This document shows, piece after piece, positions 55,723 to 64,000 of a stretch of 64,000 nucleotides of DNA. The notes under the pieces were generated by a model, which did not search any database, was not told the origin of the DNA, and was given only the letters and a program-made list of their open reading frames with translations. Position 1 is the first letter of the stretch, and each line of letters begins with the position of its first letter. The stretch lies in contig NZ_CP019323.1 of the NCBI RefSeq assembly GCF_001971585.1, positions 796,053 through 860,052 on the forward strand, in the 5' to 3' direction. Source of the DNA: Companilactobacillus allii (lineage in GTDB: Bacteria; Bacillota; Bacilli; Lactobacillales; Lactobacillaceae). A program made the position numbers and the translations under genes.

Positions 55723-56817
55723 ATGAATGATAATAATGCGACCATTGAATTGAAGAAAGTAACAAAGAACTTTAAGAATACCAAAGTCATCGATCAATTG
55801 GATCTAAAAGTGGTAGCTGGTGAATTCCTAGTATTGCTTGGACCTTCAGGGTGCGGTAAGTCTACAACGTTAAGAATGATTGCTGGTCTTGAAGTTGCCA
55901 GTGATGGTGAAGTATTGATTGACGGGGATGATATTAAAAAAAGCCTCAGTGACGGTCATACTATAGCAATGGTCTTTCAAGACTATGCGCTATATCCAAA
56001 CATGACTGTTTATCAAAACTTAGAATATGCGCTGAAAGTCCATAAAGTTGAAAAAAATGAAAGAAAAAGAAGATTGACTTCTATTTTGGAAACTTTGAAT
56101 TTGTCTGATTATAAAGACCGTTTACCGTCAGAATTATCTGGTGGTCAAAAGCAGCGTGTTGCACTAGGTCGAGGGATGGCCAAAAAAAGCAAAGTGTTCT
56201 TACTTGATGAACCACTTTCCAATATTGATGTTCAATTAAGAGAAAAGGCACGTGATGAAATTCAAAGTCTACATGATAAAAATAATCAAACGATTGTTTA
56301 TGTAACACATGATCAACTGGAAGCTATGGCATTGGGTGATCGTATTGCAGTTATGAATGAAGGGATCATTCAAATGATAGATACTCCAGAGAATATCTAT
56401 AAAAATCCTACTAACTTGTTTGTGGCAAAGTTTATTGGTACACCGCAAATAAATGTTTTACCGATAAAATATCAAGATAGTTGTTTGTTTTTGAATGAAT
56501 GTAAACTGTTTCAGATTACTGAAACTAAGAATATAGCAAAAAAGACAGATTATTTATTAGGGATTCGTCCGGAACATGTCAGAATTCTTACTGAACATAA
56601 AAATGAGTTCTCTATCCAAGCTGAAGTTATTAAGACAGTTGATTATGGAAGATTTATGCAATTGACACTTAATATTGACGAAGAAACTACTATTAAAGCG
56701 ATAACTGAATGTCTTGATCACAAAGTTGGTGATAAGGTATTTATTCAAATCGAAAAAGAGACAAGTATTATTTTTGATGTTGATTCTAAAAAAAATATTT
56801 ATTGGGATAGGGTTTAA
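55723..56817 (+). CDS. ugpC: ABC transporter ATP-binding protein (UgpC/MsmK type)
   Basis: ATPase of 364 residues for the import system upstream. Walker A GPSGCGKST (about 39-47), signature ELSGGQKQRVALGR (about 135), Walker B VFLLDEPLSN and switch histidine in YVTHDQ, then a C-terminal TOBE/MOI regulatory domain (residues about 235-364). GGAGC precedes the ATG. Because it sits in a complete operon, it is probably dedicated rather than shared. The symbol rests on family and context. Confidence 0.9.
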   Translation: MNDNNATIELKKVTKNFKNTKVIDQLDLKVVAGEFLVLLGPSGCGKSTTLRMIAGLEVASDGEVLIDGDDIKKSLSDGHTIAMVFQDYALYPNMTVYQNLEYALKVHKVEKNERKRRLTSILETLNLSDYKDRLPSELSGGQKQRVALGRGMAKKSKVFLLDEPLSNIDVQLREKARDEIQSLHDKNNQTIVYVTHDQLEAMALGDRIAVMNEGIIQMIDTPENIYKNPTNLFVAKFIGTPQINVLPIKYQDSCLFLNECKLFQITETKNIAKKTDYLLGIRPEHVRILTEHKNEFSIQAEVIKTVDYGRFMQLTLNIDEETTIKAITECLDHKVGDKVFIQIEKETSIIFDVDSKKNIYWDRV

Positions 56818-56819
56818 TT

Positions 56820-57650
56820 TTGAATAATAACGAATTAAAAATAATTCATATAACTGATACGCATTTAACTCCAAGAGGAGCTAGGCCAGCTAATCATCAA
56901 CAAGTTGACCCATATATCAAATTACAAAATATTTTTCAGGATATCGAATCAATGCCAAAACGACCAGATATGGTTGTTATTAGTGGAGATCTGATACATG
57001 AGGGTGTTGAATTTGATTACAAGAAGTTAAGGGATATAGTTAATTATCAGATTGAAAAACTTCAGCTACCAATTTACGTGATATTGGGCAACCACGATCG
57101 AACAAATGCCTTCTATCAAGGATATCTGGGTGATAAGCCACAAGAGAAGTATTACTACAATATAGCAACTAGTTTATGTGATATCTATTTTGTTGATAGC
57201 ACTCACGGCGATATTGAACAAGGGTATGTTAATCAGGAACAACTGGAGTGGTTGGAAAAGTCGCTCAACAAGTCTGATAAAAAAATGTCACTGATCTTTA
57301 TGCATCATCCAGTTGATGGCCCAGCAGTAACTCATATGCGTTATAGTATTCTCCAAAATAGTCAAGAATTGTTAGATTTGGTCAATGGAAGCAATGTAAA
57401 GGCGATTTTTTCAGGCCACATTCATTTTTCAACTGAATTTAATCGTGACGACATTCTATGTATTACAGCAGATTCAAGTGCCTATCACATTAATTGTGAC
57501 AATCATCATAACCATCTGATAATGGATGCAACCAGCTACAATATTATTACGGTTGAAGATGATAATGTTGGTGTAGAAACCAGAACATTATTGATTCACG
57601 ATGAGATCATCAATACTGTTTCAGTTGACGATACGGATTGGTGCAAATAA
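56820..57650 (+). CDS. Class III metallophosphoesterase (CpdA/GpdQ-like)
   Basis: Binuclear-metal phosphoesterase of 276 residues. All motifs are present: HITDTHL, VISGDLIHEG, LGNHDR, FMHHP and SGHIHF. Relatives are cAMP phosphodiesterase CpdA and glycerophosphodiesterase GpdQ. Being the last gene of a Ugp-like import operon, two bases after the ATPase gene, a glycerophosphodiesterase role is attractive but is inference. The start appears to be a TTG at 56820 with a weak site (GATAGGG). A terminator follows. Confidence 0.85.
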   Translation: MNNNELKIIHITDTHLTPRGARPANHQQVDPYIKLQNIFQDIESMPKRPDMVVISGDLIHEGVEFDYKKLRDIVNYQIEKLQLPIYVILGNHDRTNAFYQGYLGDKPQEKYYYNIATSLCDIYFVDSTHGDIEQGYVNQEQLEWLEKSLNKSDKKMSLIFMHHPVDGPAVTHMRYSILQNSQELLDLVNGSNVKAIFSGHIHFSTEFNRDDILCITADSSAYHINCDNHHNHLIMDATSYNIITVEDDNVGVETRTLLIHDEIINTVSVDDTDWCK

Positions 57651-57716
57651 GATTGTTGCGCAATAGGACTTCTTGGCCTAAAATAAAATTAATTGTTATT
57701 TAATATTAATAAATAA

Positions 57717-57767
57717 GCATCACGGAATCCTAGTCTGAACTGACTATGAATACGTGGTGCTTTTTTT
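57717..57767 (+). terminator. Terminator of the import operon
   Basis: Stem AGCATCACG with CGTGGTGCT, inner TAGTC/GACTA stem, then seven T. Confidence 0.9.
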
Positions 57768-57784
57768 GATTAGGAGGGCCTAAG

Positions 57785-59512
57785 TTGTTCAAAATAATTA
57801 TGGAACATATCCACGGCAAAGCTCGGGTATTTTTTTTCATGGCACCAGTGATAATGTTGGGGGAAGTATTTTGTGATCTTCAACAACCAACCTTAATGTC
57901 ACAGATTATTGATTCCGGACTAGCCAAAAATGATATGAGATATGTTTTACAACACGCCGCCTTAATGGCTATGTTTGCTGTTTTGGGACTTATTTTTGGT
58001 GGAGCTAGTGGTGTACTAGGAAGTTATGCCTCACTGAATATGGGAAAAAAGCTAAGAAGTCATATGCTTAGTATTGCCCTAGAAGATCGTGATCCCAGTG
58101 GCTTAGAACCAGCAACTTTGATCACTAGAATCACTAATGACGTCACACAAATGCAGACTTTAGTAATGATGTTAACAAGAGGGATGGTTAGATCCCCGAT
58201 GCTATTATTCGGTGGGATAGTTATGTCAGTTATAATCTGTCCTGACCTGGCACCAATTCTATTTGTCATCATGCCGATATTAGTTGTTTTCTTGCTAGTA
58301 GTAGTTCGTCGTAGTATTCCGATGTATACCAAGATGCAACAGTCAGTCGATACGGTTAATCGAATTATGCGTGAGAATTTACAAGGTGCTAAGACGATCA
58401 AAGCGTATGTACTAGAGAATCATCAACTCGATCAATTCAATTCAGATAATAATCAATTATTAAAAACAAGCCAAAATGCTTCCATGGCAACTGTCATTCT
58501 TTCACCAGTTATCCAATTGATGTTGAATCTGGGTGTGGTAGTAGCATTAGGTTATGGTGGCAGTTTATCTATTAGTAATACTATAAGTAACGGTCAAATA
58601 ATTGCTTTTGTTAACTACATGATTCAAATCACGAGTGCCATGATTCAGACAGTCAATATCATTACTTCATTTTCACGGGCTGTCACTAGTTCAACTCGTG
58701 TTCAAGCAGTTTTGAGTGAGGAAAAAGACGAAGAATTACCAGTTACTACTATGAAAAAGCCAGTAGGTAGTAGTATTTCATTTGATGATGTAACGTTTGG
58801 CTATAAAGAAAGTGAGCCGATAATAAATCACTTGAGTTTCGAGGTTAAAGATGGTGAGTGGATGGGAATTATTGGTGCGACTGGTTCTGGTAAGAGTTCC
58901 ATTATCAATCTGTTAACTAGATCTTTTGATCAATACAGTGGAACTATCAAAATAGACGGAGTAGATATTAAAAAACTCAGTTTAGAAGAATTACACCAAA
59001 AAGTGGTCGTTGCTCTGCAAGACTCATTATTACTTTCAGGCAATATTCGTAGTAATTTGGCTTATGGGAAAATGGGAGCAACAGATACAGAACTCGATAC
59101 TTCCGCCAATATTTCTGATTCTGCAGAATTCATTGATAAATTACATAAACGATACGATGCACAAGTCGAACAAAAGGGTAAGAATTTCTCCGGTGGACAA
59201 AGACAACGTCTGAATATTGCACGTTCGCTCACACCCAATGCCGATATTTTGGTTATGGATGATGCAACAAGTGCTGTGGATCAAGAGACCAATGCCCGTA
59301 TCAAGAGTAGGTTGAAAAAGAGTCGAAATAAAAAAACGACCCTGATTATTTCACAGCGAGTTACTAATGTAATGGATTGTGATCAAATCATGGTGATTGC
59401 CGATGGTAAGTTGGAGTCGATAGGTACGCATGATGAGTTGTTGACCAAGTCGAATTTTTATCGTCAATTAGTTAAGACTCAGTTAGGAGGTGGCATAAAT
59501 GGACATGCATAG
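57785..59512 (+). CDS. Heterodimeric ABC exporter, first half-transporter
   Basis: Fused membrane/ATPase half-transporter of 575 residues. Six helices fill residues 15-300; the ATPase has Walker A GATGSGKSS, signature NFSGGQRQRLNIARS and Walker B ILVMDDATSAVD, in which aspartate replaces the catalytic glutamate. The degenerate site is as in the first subunits of BmrCD/LmrCD-type multidrug exporters. The start is TTG after AGGAGGG. It overlaps the partner gene by 14 bp. Confidence 0.92.
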   Translation: MFKIIMEHIHGKARVFFFMAPVIMLGEVFCDLQQPTLMSQIIDSGLAKNDMRYVLQHAALMAMFAVLGLIFGGASGVLGSYASLNMGKKLRSHMLSIALEDRDPSGLEPATLITRITNDVTQMQTLVMMLTRGMVRSPMLLFGGIVMSVIICPDLAPILFVIMPILVVFLLVVVRRSIPMYTKMQQSVDTVNRIMRENLQGAKTIKAYVLENHQLDQFNSDNNQLLKTSQNASMATVILSPVIQLMLNLGVVVALGYGGSLSISNTISNGQIIAFVNYMIQITSAMIQTVNIITSFSRAVTSSTRVQAVLSEEKDEELPVTTMKKPVGSSISFDDVTFGYKESEPIINHLSFEVKDGEWMGIIGATGSGKSSIINLLTRSFDQYSGTIKIDGVDIKKLSLEELHQKVVVALQDSLLLSGNIRSNLAYGKMGATDTELDTSANISDSAEFIDKLHKRYDAQVEQKGKNFSGGQRQRLNIARSLTPNADILVMDDATSAVDQETNARIKSRLKKSRNKKTTLIISQRVTNVMDCDQIMVIADGKLESIGTHDELLTKSNFYRQLVKTQLGGGINGHA

Positions 59513-61289
59513 AAGAGGTCCACGTAATATTCACCCGGAACACGTCGAACTGCAGGATTGGAAAGGCACCGTCATTAGGGTATGGCACTATTTGGATGCA
59601 CGTAAGATCAAATTGATCATTGTATTCTTGCTGACGATAGTCACTACCGCGGTAACGATCATTGGTAATCGTATCAATGGATTGGTAATTGACGACTATA
59701 TTTCAAAGAATAAGTTACACGCTTTATTAGTTATTTGTGCCATTATGGCTGTGATGTATTTTGTGTCCAGCTTCTTCACGTATTTTCAGAATTCAATTAT
59801 TATCAAAGTGGCACAAGATACTAGTGCTAGGATACGCCATGATGTTTTCGCTAATTTACAACGTTTGCCGATGAAGTACTTTGATACGCATGACAATGGG
59901 GATGTAATGAGCCGATTGACTAATGATGTCGATAATATCAATACTGCTTTGATGCAGACATTTGTCCAGCTATTCACCGGGATAATCAGTGTTATCGGTA
60001 TGGGTATTGCAATGCTGATACTATCACCACTTTTGACGGGGATAACCCTTCTAAGTTCAGTCGCAACTTATTTCTTTTCCAAAGCAATTTCTAAAGTAAC
60101 TCAAAAGGCCTTTATGACTCAGCAACGTGATCTTGGTAGTTTGAATACCCAAATCGAAGAGTCAGTTTCTGGAAAGCAACTTGTACAATTGTTTGATCAC
60201 ACAAAAGAGACTATGAAAGACTTTGATAAAACGAACGAAGAATATACTAACGCTGCCTTCAAAGCCCAGTCACTATCGTCAGTTATTGGTCCATTCAATA
60301 ATATGACCAATAATATTGCCTATTTATTGATCACAATGGCCGGGGCTATTTCAATATTGACCGGTAGTAAAGTGATTACAGTTGGGGTGATATTCACCTT
60401 CTTAATATATTTGCGTAACTTTACTGGACCAATAAATAATGTGTTGAATTTGATCAATACTTTACAGTTATCATTGGCCAGTGCGCAGCGTGTATTTGAG
60501 TTGATCGATGAGTCACCCGAAAAAGACCTTCCGAATGCTGAAAGTGTCAAGAATACAAAGGGCAATGTGGTTTTTGATAATGTGTCATTTGCATATGACA
60601 AACGTCCTATTTTAAAAAATGTGAATCTAGTAGCTGATCAAGGAGAGATGATAGCGTTGGTTGGTCCAACTGGTGCTGGTAAAACGACAATTATGAATCT
60701 ATTGACCAATCTGTATCCACTACAAAAAGGACGAGTTTTGCTTGATGGTAGGGATGTTACTACAATAAAGAGGCGTGATTTAAGACATCTAGTAACAGTT
60801 GTTCAGCAGGAGTCCTTTCTATTTACAATGAGTATCCGAGAAAATATTAGACTTGGTAGGACTAGTGCATCCGATAAAGAGGTTGAGTTGGCGGCTAAAC
60901 GTGCCAATGCGGATACTTTCATCAATCAATTGCCTAACGGTTACGATACTATTTTGAGTGAGAACGCACATAGCTTGTCCCAAGGCCAGCGACAATTATT
61001 AAGTATTGCCAGAGCTTTTGTTACCAACGCACCAGTTTTGGTGTTGGATGAAGCTACTGCGTCGATCGATAGTAATACAGAAGCTGATGTTCAAAAGGCA
61101 ATGACAGCCCTGATGAAAGATAAGACAAGTTTTGTAATAGCGCACAGATTATCAACGATTCAAAGTGCGGATCAAATCTTGGTAATAAATAACGGTGAAG
61201 TGATCGAAAAGGGAACACATAAGGATCTTTTGGCCAATAAGGGATTTTATGCGGATCTTTATAATAGTCAGTTTGATACTGTGAAGTAA
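59499..61289 (+). CDS. Heterodimeric ABC exporter, second half-transporter
   Basis: Partner half-transporter of 596 residues. Walker A GPTGAGKTT, signature SLSQGQRQLLSIARAF and Walker B VLVLDEATASID with the catalytic glutamate, so this subunit carries the competent site while the partner is degenerate. YDTHDNGDVMSRLTND-like segment (FDTHDNGDVMSRLTND) is the usual coupling region. Likely exports drugs, lipids or peptides; the substrate is not known. Start overlaps the first subunit gene. Confidence 0.92.
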   Translation: MDMHRRGPRNIHPEHVELQDWKGTVIRVWHYLDARKIKLIIVFLLTIVTTAVTIIGNRINGLVIDDYISKNKLHALLVICAIMAVMYFVSSFFTYFQNSIIIKVAQDTSARIRHDVFANLQRLPMKYFDTHDNGDVMSRLTNDVDNINTALMQTFVQLFTGIISVIGMGIAMLILSPLLTGITLLSSVATYFFSKAISKVTQKAFMTQQRDLGSLNTQIEESVSGKQLVQLFDHTKETMKDFDKTNEEYTNAAFKAQSLSSVIGPFNNMTNNIAYLLITMAGAISILTGSKVITVGVIFTFLIYLRNFTGPINNVLNLINTLQLSLASAQRVFELIDESPEKDLPNAESVKNTKGNVVFDNVSFAYDKRPILKNVNLVADQGEMIALVGPTGAGKTTIMNLLTNLYPLQKGRVLLDGRDVTTIKRRDLRHLVTVVQQESFLFTMSIRENIRLGRTSASDKEVELAAKRANADTFINQLPNGYDTILSENAHSLSQGQRQLLSIARAFVTNAPVLVLDEATASIDSNTEADVQKAMTALMKDKTSFVIAHRLSTIQSADQILVINNGEVIEKGTHKDLLANKGFYADLYNSQFDTVK

Positions 61290-61296
61290 AAAGTTC

Positions 61297-61327
61297 TTGC
61301 CTTAAAGTTAACTTGAAGGTATATGAT
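61297..61327 (+). promoter_or_regulatory. MerR-type promoter upstream of the aldo/keto reductase
   Basis: TTGCCT (61297-61302) and TATGAT (61322-61327) are 19 bp apart. Between them CCTTAAAGTTAACTTGAAGG (61300-61319) is a near-perfect 20-bp palindrome, a classical MerR operator of aldehyde- or stress-responsive type. Different from the glcU/gdh elements, so another regulator is possible. Confidence 0.75.
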
Positions 61328-61379
61328 GCAGTTACTGGTTGAAATAAATCAGACATAAATGAATTGAAGAGGTAGATTG

Positions 61380-62225
61380 ATGACACAATTAACTGAAACA
61401 TTTAAATTATCTAATGGTGTAGAAATACCCAAAGTTGCATTTGGTACATGGCAAATACCAGCTTCAGAAGCACATAAGGCAGTTTCTGATGCTTTGAAAA
61501 CTGGATATCGTCATATTGATACAGCTTTAGCATATGCTAATGAAAAAGAAGTCGGTCAAGCAGTTAGAGATTCTGGAATTGATCGTAGTGATATTTTTGT
61601 TACTTCAAAATTACCTGGTGAGACTAAGTCATATGAAGGAGCAATGAGAGATTTCAATACAACAATGGATAATCTTGATATTGATTATTTGGATTTGTAT
61701 CTAGTTCATGCTCCATGGCCATGGGGTGAAATGGGTTCTAATTATGACAAAGAGAATCTTGACGTATGGCGTGCAATGGAAGAAATCTATAAATCAGGCC
61801 GTGTAAAGGCAATCGGAGTTTCAAACTTTGGTGTTCATGAACTACAAAATATTTTGAGCGCTGCTAAAGTAAAGCCTATGGTTGATCAAATTCAATATTA
61901 CGTTGGATATACAGAACCTAAGAACACTAAGTTTGCTAAGGATAATGGAATATTAGTTGAAGCATATTCTCCATTAGCTACTGGTGGATTGATCAATAAC
62001 AAAGATGTTTTGAAGATTGCTGATAAATATGGAGTTAGTGTTCCACAATTAGCAATTAAGTTTGTTATTCAAAATGATGTCTTGCCATTACCAAAGGCAA
62101 CGCACATTGCACATATTGAAGCAAACGCTAAGTTAGATTTCCAGATTAGTGCAGAAGACATGGATGTTTTAAACAATATGCCAGATACTGCACCAAAATC
62201 TTTCCATAATCCATCACAACAATAA
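61380..62225 (+). CDS. Aldo/keto reductase
   Basis: Aldo/keto reductase of 281 residues, similar to the pair at the left end. D47 and Y52 (HIDTALAYAN), K77 (VTSKLP) and H110 (LYLVHAPWPWG) are the catalytic residues; FVIQNDVLPLPKAT binds cofactor. The start at 61380 follows GAAGAGG. The MerR-type promoter suggests induction by a reactive aldehyde or similar stress. Monocistronic, followed by a strong terminator. Confidence 0.95.
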   Translation: MTQLTETFKLSNGVEIPKVAFGTWQIPASEAHKAVSDALKTGYRHIDTALAYANEKEVGQAVRDSGIDRSDIFVTSKLPGETKSYEGAMRDFNTTMDNLDIDYLDLYLVHAPWPWGEMGSNYDKENLDVWRAMEEIYKSGRVKAIGVSNFGVHELQNILSAAKVKPMVDQIQYYVGYTEPKNTKFAKDNGILVEAYSPLATGGLINNKDVLKIADKYGVSVPQLAIKFVIQNDVLPLPKATHIAHIEANAKLDFQISAEDMDVLNNMPDTAPKSFHNPSQQ

Positions 62226-62242
62226 GGTTTATTTTTAAAGAA

Positions 62243-62281
62243 AAAGACTGACGTTTACGAAAACAAACGTCAGTCTTTTTT
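62243..62281 (+). terminator. Terminator of the aldo/keto reductase
   Basis: Perfect stem AAAGACTGACGTTT with complement, then TTTTTT. Confidence 0.95.
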
Positions 62282-62299
62282 GCATTGATGGGGTTAACT

Positions 62300-62464
62300 A
62301 TGCTTATTTAAGGATTTGTTCAGTCAGGTTTTGCTGTGTCAAAAGTGCAATTCATTGAAATGATCCACACTACGGAGTACTATCAACAACAATAACCAAA
62401 AAAAGTTATTGATGAACTTGGCACGGAAATTGAACCAAGGGATGTTACTAGAATCATTGACATA
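62300..62464 (+). pseudogene. Unrecognised gene remnant
   Basis: One phase of the + strand reads MLI, stop, GFVQSGFAVSKVQFIEMIHT (62312 on), stop TAA at 62393-62395, then PKKVIDELGTEIEPRDVTRI and a last stop. The segments look protein-like but are broken by two in-frame stops. No ribosome site or family is recognised. Might be the decayed end of a gene lost when the rRNA operon region was rearranged, or chance. Confidence 0.3.
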
Positions 62465-62563
62465 TAATAGAAGGTTTCTGTACAATAATACTTGAATATT
62501 GATTTGTAAGTGTCAGTTTTTAAATCCGTTTTTAGGAAAAATGAAAAAAGTTTTTAAAAACAC

Positions 62564-62592
62564 TTGCAATGATTATACTCAACTAGTAATAT
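62564..62592 (+). promoter_or_regulatory. rRNA promoter P1
   Basis: TTGCAA (62564-62569), 17-bp spacer, TAATAT (62587-62592), preceded by an A/T-rich UP-element-like stretch (AAAAAAGTTTTTAAAAAC). Confidence 0.75.
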
Positions 62593-62679
62593 ATATCTTG
62601 TTGTTGCGACAGTGCAACGGCGACAACGTCTTGAGAGCTTCCAACTCGATAGACATTGAAAAATTATTTTAAAAAGTTC

Positions 62680-62708
62680 TTGACTTATAGTTGACTACTT
62701 GATAAGAT
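62680..62708 (+). promoter_or_regulatory. rRNA promoter P2
   Basis: TTGACT (62680-62685), 17-bp spacer, TAAGAT (62703-62708). Tandem P1-P2 promoters are usual for Firmicutes rRNA operons. A boxA-like antitermination sequence, CCTTTGAAAACTGAACAAAG, follows at about 62752-62771. Confidence 0.75.
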
Positions 62709-62884
62709 AATTGAGTCGCTTGTTAAGAAGTTCACTTCTTGACAGACAGTAGACCTTTGAAAACTGAACAAAGTTTTAACAATCAATTGTGTAGGCCTTT
62801 TAATTAAGGTTAATTTGTAACAAAGTAACAAGAAACATTGACGAAGTCAATGTTCGCTAGTTTTTAATTTTTGAGTCACAAACT

Positions 62885-64000
<1,116 letters not shown>

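Overview
The window is low-GC Firmicutes DNA, almost certainly from a lactic acid bacterium of the family Lactobacillaceae. The evidence is an incomplete 16S rRNA gene at the right end (from about 62,885), AGGAGG-type ribosome binding sites, several TTG starts, a T-box leader, CcpA-type cre sites, and typical genes such as pepN, asnA, padA with PadR, C69 dipeptidases and BmrCD/LmrCD-like ABC half-transporters. The genus cannot be fixed from the sequence alone; Companilactobacillus is my guess.

Layout. 1-3.6 kb: two aldo/keto reductases, then a glucose uptake permease and glucose 1-dehydrogenase (glcU-gdh), each behind a MerR-type promoter with a 19-bp spacer. 3.6-5.2 kb: an AbiE type IV toxin-antitoxin pair abutting gdh. 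5.3-13.7 kb: a zinc alcohol dehydrogenase, a LysR regulator, small proteins, another aldo/keto reductase, a cytochrome b5-like protein, pepN, and padA-padR for phenolic acid decarboxylation. 13.7-15.1 kb: a non-coding stretch with candidate structured RNA, then a Bax-inhibitor-like membrane protein. 15.5-19.2 kb: alanine dehydrogenase, threonine dehydratase and an amino-acid permease, a catabolic unit. 19.2-24.6 kb: sbcDC and a DUF218 membrane protein. 25-32 kb: a flavoprotein reductase with a C-terminal FMN_bind domain, a MerR regulator, asnA with its T-box, a matrixin-like protease, a PspC-domain protein and a C69 dipeptidase.

32-45 kb is the most interesting part: flavin redox enzymes. It holds two ApbE flavin transferases without signal peptides and four NADPH-dependent FMN reductase domains. 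One locus resembles the hydroxycinnamate reductase locus hcrR-hcrA-hcrB of L. plantarum, with a three-domain FMNred/FMN_bind/FAD protein. A second operon (42.4-45.0 kb) encodes an FMN reductase, a protein joining FMN reductase, a PAS domain and two tandem ApbE-type flavinylation motifs (DATTGAS), and an ApbE. I know of no description of this architecture and regard it as the best candidate for an undescribed system. HcrB-like and PadA-like enzymes together suggest both known lactobacillus routes for plant phenolic acids (reduction and decarboxylation).

45-62 kb: two more aldo/keto reductases, a probable orphan bacteriocin immunity protein, cyclophilin, a second C69 dipeptidase, a nitroreductase, a cation/proton antiporter with a leader terminator followed by a DUF389 protein, a Ugp-like ABC importer with a metallophosphoesterase, and a heterodimeric multidrug-type ABC exporter. 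The window ends in an rRNA operon with two promoters.

A recurrent structured intergenic repeat (about 130 bp, nested hairpins) occurs at eight or so places. It lies just 3' of genes in one orientation, its outer stem shows compensatory changes between copies, and in several genes it supplies the last codons and the stop codon, so two unrelated proteins end in the same residues SVTERE.
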